Notes under the pieces: generated by a model | What the model saw: only the letters and a program-made list of their open reading frames with translations | Database searches by the model: none | What the model was told of the DNA's origin: nothing | Assembly (NCBI GenBank): GCA_019745575.1 | Contig: JAIETA010000189.1 | Span: 1 to 34,546, forward strand | Length of the DNA: 34,546 nucleotides | Reading direction: 5' to 3' | DNA from: Reyranella sp. | GTDB lineage: Bacteria; Pseudomonadota; Alphaproteobacteria; Reyranellales; Reyranellaceae | In this document: positions 24,691 to 30,557 of the stretch, piece by piece | Layout of the letters: every line of letters starts with the position of its first letter | How positions within the stretch are numbered: the stretch's first letter is position 1 | Program-made: the position numbers and the translations under genes

Positions 24691-25738
24691 GCAGCAGACC
24701 TGAACGGCCGCCCTGATGTGGGCCCCACAAATGAAAAGAGCGGGCTTGCGCCCGCTCTTTGCGATTTGTCGGATTGTCGTGGGCATAGATGTGGAGCCTC
24801 AACAGGTTGTCCTCGGCTAAACCGAGTCTGCTGATGGGCGGCAGGGATCCGATACTGCCATGAGGTCGGTGCCAGTTGTAGCGGTGCATCCAGTAAGGAA
24901 GCTCTGCGGCGCGTTGCCATGAAGTGTCGTAAGCCCTGGCGTAGGCCCATTCGCGCAAGGCGGTCTGGATGAAGCGCTCGGCCTTGCCGTTGGTCCTGGG
25001 CGTGTAAGGCCTGGTGCGGATGTGACGGAGGCCGAGCCGGCGACAGGCGTTGCGGAAGGCGAAGGCTTTGTAGCAGGAACCGTTGTCGGTCATGACCCGC
25101 TCGACGGTGATGCCGAGGCTTGCATAGTAGGCGACGGCAGCCTTGAGGAAGGCGATGGCGCAGCCCTTGCGCTCGGTCTTCATGACGCGGCTGAAGGCGA
25201 TGCGGGAAGCATCGTCGATGCAGACATGGACGAACTCCCAACCGACACCACGGCTGTTGCTCTGGCCGGTGCGGTCGCCGGTGATGCGGTGGCCTACCCG
25301 GCTGAACTTGCCGAGCTTTTTGATGTCGATGTGGATCAGCTCGCCCGGCCGGTCGCGCTCATAGCGGTGCACTGGTTGGGCCGGCTCGAGCGCGCTCATC
25401 CTGTTGAGGCCCAGGCGCCTGAGGACGCGGCTGACGGTGGCTGCCGAGACACCGGTTTCGGCGGCGATCGCCTGCCCGGTCAGGCGCTGGCGGCGCAGGC
25501 TTTCAATACGGTCGATGACAGGCTGCGGGGTCGGTCGATGGAGCCGCTGGGGCCGCGAGCTGCGATCGTGCACGCCGGCCAGGCCTTCGCTGTTGTAGCG
25601 ACCGACCCATTTGCGCACCGTGCGCGGGCAAACGCCTACGGCCTCACTGACGGCCTTCGGCGTTTGCCCACCCAGGACCATTTTGACGACACGCTCTCGA
25701 CCGAGCGGCGTCAGGCGGGCATTCTTATGCATGTCCAT
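24260..25738 (-). CDS. IS481-family transposase, frame extended beyond the element
   Basis: Begins at the ATG at 25738 after GGGAGAGAG. It has an N-terminal helix-turn-helix region (MVLGGQTPKAVSEAVGVCPR, then TGQAIAAETGVSAATVSRVL) and the rve integrase core. The DDE residues are readable in LIHIDIKKLGKF/VCIDDASRIAF, ERVMTDNGSCYK and RTRPYTPRTNGKAERFI. Ordinary members end at EDNLLRLH plus one or two residues. Here the frame leaves the element at 24790 and continues through the terminator and antisense to the methyltransferase gene until 24260, giving 492 residues. About 317 would be expected. The core looks intact, but the added tail is host sequence and may affect stability or activity. Confidence 0.85.
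   Translation of the reverse strand: MDMHKNARLTPLGRERVVKMVLGGQTPKAVSEAVGVCPRTVRKWVGRYNSEGLAGVHDRSSRPQRLHRPTPQPVIDRIESLRRQRLTGQAIAAETGVSAATVSRVLRRLGLNRMSALEPAQPVHRYERDRPGELIHIDIKKLGKFSRVGHRITGDRTGQSNSRGVGWEFVHVCIDDASRIAFSRVMKTERKGCAIAFLKAAVAYYASLGITVERVMTDNGSCYKAFAFRNACRRLGLRHIRTRPYTPRTNGKAERFIQTALREWAYARAYDTSWQRAAELPYWMHRYNWHRPHGSIGSLPPISRLGLAEDNLLRLHIYAHDNPTNRKERAQARSFHLWGPHQGGRSGLLLKLGADPRCSRTGWAGRSATPAAARWPGGPARRGCPRGRGRAGTAPARRRRPADRDRACRRARHGRRRRGRHRRRCRTTTRPRVCRTSASGHAPRSANSRRASRGRLATTASPRRPDRQAAARARCCRPPVPDGAYAPARGSR
24279..24770. repeat. Direct repeat, copy 1: methyltransferase 3' half plus terminator
   Basis: This segment recurs at 27488-27988 in the same orientation. The match begins at the codons for Glu-His-Thr of the methyltransferase and continues through its stop codon and the terminator hairpin. 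By eye roughly nine bases in ten or better agree, and the other copy carries a nine-base difference just before the terminator. Together with the flanking paralogous porins it marks a tandem duplication. Confidence 0.92.
24735..24760. terminator. Bidirectional intrinsic terminator after the methyltransferase gene
   Basis: AAAGAGCGGGC, the loop TTGC and GCCCGCTCTTT form an 11-base-pair perfect hairpin. The A-run on one side and the T-run on the other allow termination in both directions. It separates the forward methyltransferase gene from the reverse-strand porin gene (now with an IS element between). An identical hairpin is at 27953-27978. Confidence 0.9.
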
Positions 25739-25823
25739 TCGGCTCTCTCCCAAGGACTACTGAAGTCTCGCAACCTCAGCTTCCTCGGTCAGGGCCGGAT
25801 GGACAACCTATTGAAAGCTCACA
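24790..25823 (-). mobile_element. IS481-family insertion sequence, 1034 bases
   Basis: The ends are imperfect 23-base inverted repeats: 24790-24812 starts TGTGGAGCCTCAACAGG, and the reverse complement of 25801-25823 starts TGTGAGCTTTCAATAGG. They agree at 17 of 23 positions, with the inner GGTTGTCC identical. The element carries one transposase gene. It lies directly beside the stop codon of the first porin gene. The right flank GCTAGA fits the NCTAGN target of this family, while the left flank CATAGA matches it at only four of six bases. The second porin copy has the same junction without an insertion, with CCTAGA at the equivalent site. Confidence 0.85.
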
Positions 25824-25824
25824 G

Positions 25825-27246
25825 CTAGAAGCGCACGTCCATGCCCAGGAGCAGTGCCCAGGTTTGACCCGTGACGGCGTTCGAGGGGCCGCTCTGATTG
25901 TTGAAGATACCGCCACCGGTGATCTTCACGCCCGGTCCGAGCGCGTAGTTGGCACCGATTTCGAACTTGTTGGCCGTTTCAGCACCGAACAACAGCGCAT
26001 TCGATCCGCTGAACGCGGTGCTGTTCACGCCGGGAATGCCGGACAGTGGGACAGCGGCGTTACTAGAGGTGTTAAGCGTCGCGACGTTCGTGCCGGACGC
26101 GATGGTCTGGACGGTGCCGGAGCCGTTACCGTTCGAATTGACCGCTCCCATCCACAAGAACGACACTTGCCACGGGCCGGTCTCGTACATGATACCCGCG
26201 TTGGCGTAGCGGGTCGCATTGTCGGTACCGGTGTAGTAGTTTGAGCCCATGCCCTGGTTGTCGTAGCCGACCGAGCCACCGACGGTTATGCCCCTGTAGC
26301 CGAACTGCAGACCGGCGGCCCACATCGTCCAGTTAGCGAGGTTTGAGCCGGTGATCTGGTTCGCCGAGCCTGCGAACGCCCTGTAGCCCGGATTGAACGC
26401 GGCGTAGGCAAACGAACCGTAAACCGCGACCGTGACGTCACCGAGCTTGTTCAGGTAGTTCGCGCCGATGTCGAAGGCGTCCTGCCAAGCGTAGTCGTTG
26501 TTGGAGCAGTTCGAGATGTTCACCGCACCGGCATAGCCGCAGCCCGAGAAGCCACTGTTGCCCGATGGGCCAGAGGTCAGAGCTGTGGAGCCAAGGATGC
26601 CGGCGCCGCTGGGAGTGTTGATCTTTGGTGTGTAGCCGACACCGATCTGCAGGCCCTGGAAGCGGGGCGTGAAGACGTTGATGCGGTTGGTGTCTTGCCA
26701 TGCCGCCGTGTTGGCGGCCACCGAGGTGTGAAAGTAGGCCTTGTTGCTGGCTAGGGCCAATGCATTGCCGATGGTTTGGTTGAGCGCAAAGGCGCCGTAG
26801 CCGATCAGCGCCGACGGCGAACCGTAGTACATGCGGTAGGAAGGGGCGTCGCGTGAGCCGAACTCGACGCGGCCCCAGTCGCCGAAGGCGAACAGGAAGG
26901 CTTCGTCGATCGTCGGGTTGGCGGGTTGAATAGAGGCGACATTCGTAGGGCTGGCCGCGATATTGTTCGGGTTCCAGGCTTCGAGTTCGACGTTGATGCC
27001 GACCGAAGTGCCATTGTCCAGCTTGGTCCGGCCAATGAAGTGGATTTCGCCCTCCTGCTGGAAGAACAGGCCTTTGTTGGCCACGAAGGTACCGTTCGTC
27101 GCGTAGGTCGAGCTAGTGTTGTTGGCGACGGCGTAGAAGGTATAGTAGCCGCCCACGCCGATCTTGATCGGATCGGCGGCCATGGCCGGAGCGGCCATAA
27201 CTCCACCGACAACCAAGGCGGTCGAGCTCAACAGAAGCTTCTTCAT
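25825..27246 (-). CDS. Alphaproteobacterial outer-membrane porin (copy 1)
   Basis: A 473-residue trimeric-porin-like beta-barrel. The start MKKLLLSSTALVVGGVMA begins a signal peptide cleaved after AMA at residue 23. The mature part is rich in alternating aromatic strands, such as IKIGVGGYYTFYAV, GEIHFIGRTKLDNGTSVGI and WGRVEFGSRDAPSYRMYYG. It ends in LLGMDVRF, whose terminal Phe is the BAM recognition signal. One loop carries two Cys (GCGYAGAVNISNC) that could form a disulfide. The ATG at 27246 follows GGGAGAAAG. It is a close paralogue of the gene at 27999, of identical length. The IS element sits one base beyond its TAG stop. Confidence 0.92.
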   Translation of the reverse strand: MKKLLLSSTALVVGGVMAAPAMAADPIKIGVGGYYTFYAVANNTSSTYATNGTFVANKGLFFQQEGEIHFIGRTKLDNGTSVGINVELEAWNPNNIAASPTNVASIQPANPTIDEAFLFAFGDWGRVEFGSRDAPSYRMYYGSPSALIGYGAFALNQTIGNALALASNKAYFHTSVAANTAAWQDTNRINVFTPRFQGLQIGVGYTPKINTPSGAGILGSTALTSGPSGNSGFSGCGYAGAVNISNCSNNDYAWQDAFDIGANYLNKLGDVTVAVYGSFAYAAFNPGYRAFAGSANQITGSNLANWTMWAAGLQFGYRGITVGGSVGYDNQGMGSNYYTGTDNATRYANAGIMYETGPWQVSFLWMGAVNSNGNGSGTVQTIASGTNVATLNTSSNAAVPLSGIPGVNSTAFSGSNALLFGAETANKFEIGANYALGPGVKITGGGIFNNQSGPSNAVTGQTWALLLGMDVRF

Positions 27247-27292
27247 CTTTCTCCCTCTCTCACATTTGTAAGAACTGGTTTCCATCCAAAGG

Positions 27293-27487
27293 AGGCCCGC
27301 GAAACAGATGCGACGACGATCTTTGGAGAGCTTCTTGTCAGTGGAACCCAGTGCTTGCAGTTGTCGTTGGACACGACGACGATGTTGCTAACGGCTTCCT
27401 CTGACAGTTTGATGACACGTTCGTCTGTGTCGAAGCCTTGGTTGCCGATCGGAATATCGACCTTGATTTGCGGCAACAACCATCCGC
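27293..27487. other. Unmatched spacer between the two duplicated units
   Basis: About 195 bases between the conserved porin leader and the point where the second repeat begins. It resembles neither the sequence upstream of porin 2 nor the 5' half of the methyltransferase gene, and is less GC-rich than its surroundings. The reverse strand is open across it and reads protein-like (GNQGFDTDERVIKLSEEAV, NIVVVSNDNCKHW), which may be a fragment of a foreign gene. The promoter of porin 1 must lie in or near this segment. Confidence 0.4.
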
Positions 27488-27899
27488 GGAACACACGAGC
27501 CATCCGGCACGGGCGGCCGGCAACATCGAGCGCGTTCTGCGCCCGGGCGGTCTGGCCTACGTGGCGACGCCGTGGTCGCAAGCCTTCCACGCCACGCCGG
27601 ACGATTACTGGCGCTTCTCGGTGAGCGGCCTGATGCTGATGTTCGAGCGGCTGGAGATCGTGTCGTCGTTCTACAGCGGCGGCGATGTCGGCCTCGACGT
27701 CGCCTATCGCGTCATGCGGGATGGCCGGCCCGATCTCGATCCGCGGGCCGGCGCCGTCGAGCGGGGGCTGTTCCAGCTCGTCCTCGACCATGAGGACAAC
27801 CGCGCCGTGCTGGCCCGCCAGGCCACCGAGCGGCTGCCGGTGTCGCGGACCTACCTGCCCACCCTGTTCGTGAACATCGTGGGTCAGCGCCGAGCTTAA
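27488..27899 (+). pseudogene. Truncated methyltransferase, C-terminal 136 codons only
   Basis: Corresponds to the end of the intact methyltransferase at 23923, from EHTSHPARAAGNIERVL to the shared C-terminus FVNIVGQRRA. The whole SAM-binding half is missing, so it cannot be an active enzyme. A frame open from 27438 could give about 153 residues, but no convincing start or ribosome site is seen. Against the intact copy the 136 codons have about eight amino-acid changes while most base differences are silent, which suggests the copies diverged while both were functional. Confidence 0.8.
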
Positions 27900-27952
27900 G
27901 CGGCAGACCTGAACGGCCGGCCCAGCGGCCCTGATGTGGGCCCCACAAATGA

Positions 27953-27978
27953 AAAGAGCGGGCTTGCGCCCGCTCTTT
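27953..27978. terminator. Bidirectional intrinsic terminator (copy 2)
   Basis: Same 11-base-pair hairpin with TTGC loop as at 24735-24760, between the methyltransferase fragment and the stop codon of porin 2, which is 20 bases away. Here it shows the original layout without an inserted element. Confidence 0.9.
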
Positions 27979-27998
27979 CCGATTTGTCTGGCGTGTGC

Positions 27999-29420
27999 CT
28001 AGAAGCGCAGGTCCATGCCCATGAGGATTGCCCAGGTGTTGCCCGTGACGGCGTTCGAAGGTCCGCTCTGGTTGTTGATCAGAGCGCCGCCGGTCAGCTT
28101 CACGCCCGGTCCGAGCGCGTAGTTGGCACCGATTTCGAACTTGTTGGCCGTTTCAGCACCGAACAACAGCGCGTTCGGTCCGCTGAACGCGGTGCTGTTC
28201 ACGCCGGGAATGCCGGACTGCGGGACAGCGGTGTTCGGGGAGGTATTCAAGATCGCGAGGCCCGTGCCGGACCCGATCGACTGGACGGTGCCCGAACCGT
28301 TGCCGTTCGAGTTGACCGCGCCCTGCCACTGGAACGACATTTGCCACGGGCCGGTCTCGTACATGACACCCGCGCTGGCGAAGCGGGTCGCATTGTCTAC
28401 GCCCGTGTAGTAGTTCGAGCCCATGCCCTGGTTGTCGTAGCCGATCGAGCCACCGAGGGTGATGCCCTTGTAGCCGAACTGCAGACCGGCGGCCCACATC
28501 TGCCACGCCGCCAGGTTCCCACCGGTGATCTGACTCGCAGAAAGAGCGTAGGTATTGTATCCTGGGCTGAACGCCGCATAGGCGTACGAACCGTAGGCCG
28601 CGACCGTGACGTCACCGAACTTGTTCAGGTAGTTGACGCCGATATCGAAGCCGTCCTGCCAGGAGTAGTCGTTCACGGTGCAGTTTGAGATGTTCACCGC
28701 GCCAGCGTATCCGCAAGCCGAGAAGCCACTGTTGTTCAAGGGGCCAGAGAGCAGAAGCGTGCTGCCAAGAATCCCGCCGCCCTGTGGGAAGTTGATCTTC
28801 GGCGTGTAGCCGACGCCAATCTGGAAGCCCTGAAAGCGGGGCGTGAAGTAGTTGATGCGCTGCGTGTCCTGCCACGCCGCCGTGTTGGTCTGCGTCGTGG
28901 TGTGGAAGGCTGCCTTGTTGCTGGAGAAGGCAATCGCGTTGCCGACGTTGTGGTTGTGCTGAATGGCGCCGTAGCCGATCAGCGCCGACGGCGCGCCGTA
29001 GTACATACGGTAGGACGCGGCGTCGCGCGAGCCCAACTCAACGCGGCCCCAGTTGCCGAAGGCGAACAGGAAGGCTTCGTCGATCTGCGGGTTGGCAGAC
29101 TGAATATAGGCGACATTCGTAGGGCTGGCTTGGATGTTGTTCGGGTTCCAGGCTTCGAGTTCGACGTTGACGCCGACCGAAGTGCCATTGTCCAGCTTGG
29201 TCTGGCCAATGAAGTGGATTTCGCCTTCCTGCTGGAAGAACAGGCCCTTGTTGGCCGCGATGGATCCGTTCGTCGCGTAGGTCGCGCTAGTGTTGTTGGC
29301 GACGGCGTAGAATGTATAGTAGCCGCCCACGCCGATCTTGATCGGATCGGCGGCCATGGCCGGGGCGGCCATAACTCCACCGACGACCAAGGCGGTCGAG
29401 CCCAATAGAAGCTTCTTCAT
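27999..29420 (-). CDS. Alphaproteobacterial outer-membrane porin (copy 2)
   Basis: A 473-residue porin, the same length as the gene at 25825 and closely similar along its whole length. The signal peptide (MKKLLLGSTALVVGGVMA, cleavage after AMA), the paired loop cysteines (ACGYAGAVNISNC) and the terminal Phe (LMGMDLRF) are kept. Differences cluster in presumed surface loops, for example YGAIQHNHNVGNAIAFSSN versus the equivalent loop of copy 1, and GGGILGSTLLLSGPLNNSG. The ATG at 29420 follows GGGAGAAAG, and the first ~45 leader bases resemble those of copy 1. It forms general diffusion channels; loop divergence could alter solute or phage recognition, which is inference. Confidence 0.92.
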   Translation of the reverse strand: MKKLLLGSTALVVGGVMAAPAMAADPIKIGVGGYYTFYAVANNTSATYATNGSIAANKGLFFQQEGEIHFIGQTKLDNGTSVGVNVELEAWNPNNIQASPTNVAYIQSANPQIDEAFLFAFGNWGRVELGSRDAASYRMYYGAPSALIGYGAIQHNHNVGNAIAFSSNKAAFHTTTQTNTAAWQDTQRINYFTPRFQGFQIGVGYTPKINFPQGGGILGSTLLLSGPLNNSGFSACGYAGAVNISNCTVNDYSWQDGFDIGVNYLNKFGDVTVAAYGSYAYAAFSPGYNTYALSASQITGGNLAAWQMWAAGLQFGYKGITLGGSIGYDNQGMGSNYYTGVDNATRFASAGVMYETGPWQMSFQWQGAVNSNGNGSGTVQSIGSGTGLAILNTSPNTAVPQSGIPGVNSTAFSGPNALLFGAETANKFEIGANYALGPGVKLTGGALINNQSGPSNAVTGNTWAILMGMDLRF

Positions 29421-29890
29421 CTTTCTCCCTCTCTCATTGATCTGAGACTGGTACGTACCAAAAGGCCTGTCCAACCGACGGAATGTGAAAGCCAAACTCA
29501 CGACTGCTCACGGTCCCGCCAATGCGACCCGATTACTAGACCACAGGCCCAAAAGAAGGGTCAAGAAATGGTCGCGGTGCTGCCCGATTCTTCCCCCGAC
29601 CTGTGGCGTCTTTGTCACAATTTGGGCGGTTCCTTGGGCCAGAGGCCTATCGGACTACCGCATTGTAGGTTTTGTCAAAATCCCTCTGGCCGGTCTTATT
29701 AAGAAACTATTTGCCCGCTGATGGTTCTGATATGAGACCAATGTCAAGAAGGCCCGTCCGCTTGAAGTCTGGAGGGTCCGCGCATATGGTCGCGATGCCA
29801 TCTCGCCAATCGTTCCGGGCGTGAGCTTCATCGCGCGCAGGCTAGTGTACCTTATATAATAACTCGGGCCAATTCGAATAAGGCGCCAAT
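29421..29890. other. 470-base intergenic region between divergent porin 2 and DUF3576 genes
   Basis: No convincing gene is seen; a 78-codon forward frame at 29485 has no ribosome site or recognisable content. The region is AT-richer than the genes around it. Possible signals are a reverse-strand TTGACC (29564-29559) 18 bases from TCTAGT (29540-29535), about 115 bases before porin 2, and a forward TATAAT at 29855-29860 just upstream of the DUF3576 gene without a good -35. A short palindrome GGTACGTACC lies at 29450-29459 in the porin leader. The length suggests a regulated, strong porin promoter. Confidence 0.45.
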
Positions 29891-30457
29891 ATGCTAGGCT
29901 TATCCTTTTTTCTTCGCCTTCTGGTCGTTGTCGCCGGTGCCCTTGTTCTCGGGCTTGCCGCTTGTGACGGCGGAAGCAATGTCAACGAAACGCGAAGCGG
30001 CAAGTCCAACGACCGCGACAAGCGCGATCTGAACCAGGGTCTCGGCGGGCGCACCCAGGAACAGGGCTCGCTGTTCGGGCCGGGCGGCCTGTTCGGCTCC
30101 AAGGCCGAGAAGAAAGACGACAGCGGCACGGGCGTGGCGGTGAACGCCTACCTGTGGCGGGCCTCGCTCGACACCATCAATTTCATCCCGCTGGTCTCGG
30201 CCGATCCGTTCGGCGGCGTCATCATCACCGACTGGTACACGCCGTCCGAAACGCCGAACGAACGCATGAAGGTCCAGGTGACCATCCTCGATCGCGAGCT
30301 GCGCGCCGACGGCGTGCGGGTCTCGGTGTTCAAGCAGCAGACCGCGCCCAAGGGCGGCAACTGGGTCGATGCCCAGGTTGATCCGCGCACGCCGATCGAC
30401 ATCGAGAACGCCATCCTGACCCGCGCACGCCAGCTTCGCATCGCAGGCGGCTCCTGA
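29891..30457 (+). CDS. DUF3576 family lipoprotein
   Basis: A 188-residue protein. The signal peptide ends in the lipobox LAAC with Cys25. A low-complexity charged stretch follows, then the DUF3576 domain from about residue 82: GVAVNAYLWRASLDTINFIP, SADPFGGVIITDWYTPSE and ERMKVQVTILDRELRADGV. Function is unknown. The gene precedes leuS in many alphaproteobacteria, as here. A strong terminator between them suggests they are not simply co-transcribed. The start ATG has no strong ribosome site, but the signal peptide fixes it. Confidence 0.9.
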   Translation: MLGLSFFLRLLVVVAGALVLGLAACDGGSNVNETRSGKSNDRDKRDLNQGLGGRTQEQGSLFGPGGLFGSKAEKKDDSGTGVAVNAYLWRASLDTINFIPLVSADPFGGVIITDWYTPSETPNERMKVQVTILDRELRADGVRVSVFKQQTAPKGGNWVDAQVDPRTPIDIENAILTRARQLRIAGGS

Positions 30458-30506
30458 CGGCGCCCTCATGCGTTGAAGGCATCCCATCGCCAAAGCCTTG
30501 ACGTGA

Positions 30507-30545
30507 GAGGCCGTAGCGGGCATCCGCTGCGGCCTCAGTCTTTTT
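30507..30545 (+). terminator. Strong intrinsic terminator 12 bases before leuS
   Basis: GAGGCCGTAGCGG (30507-30519), loop GCAT, and CCGCTGCGGCCTC (30524-30536) pair with one mismatch-like T-G position, followed by AGTC and a run of five to six T. It would end DUF3576 transcription. Only 12 bases separate the T-run from the leuS GTG, so there is no room for a leuS promoter after it, which raises the possibility of attenuation. Confidence 0.85.
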
Positions 30546-30557
30546 AGGATCCGATCC

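Larger units (their letters stand above)
27488..27988. repeat. Direct repeat, copy 2: methyltransferase 3' half plus terminator
   Basis: Second copy of the segment at 24279-24770, including the terminator. It is nine bases longer because of an extra GGCCCAGCG-like stretch near 27918-27927. Its left boundary is abrupt: within the Leu-Glu-His-Thr codons the similarity stops and unrelated sequence begins. Confidence 0.92.

Noticed and set aside
24789..24812. Exact target-site duplication for the IS element
   Set aside because: The flanks CATAGA and GCTAGA agree at only four of six bases, so a clean duplication cannot be claimed; it is described as eroded or imperfect.
27243..27791. 182-codon reverse frame covering the porin 1 leader, the orphan spacer and antisense methyltransferase sequence
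   Set aside because: It joins three unrelated segments, and most of it is antisense to the truncated methyltransferase; only the middle part is retained as an odd segment.
29485..29721. 78-codon forward frame upstream of the DUF3576 gene
   Set aside because: No ribosome site, composition unlike neighbouring genes, overlaps the presumed porin promoter region.
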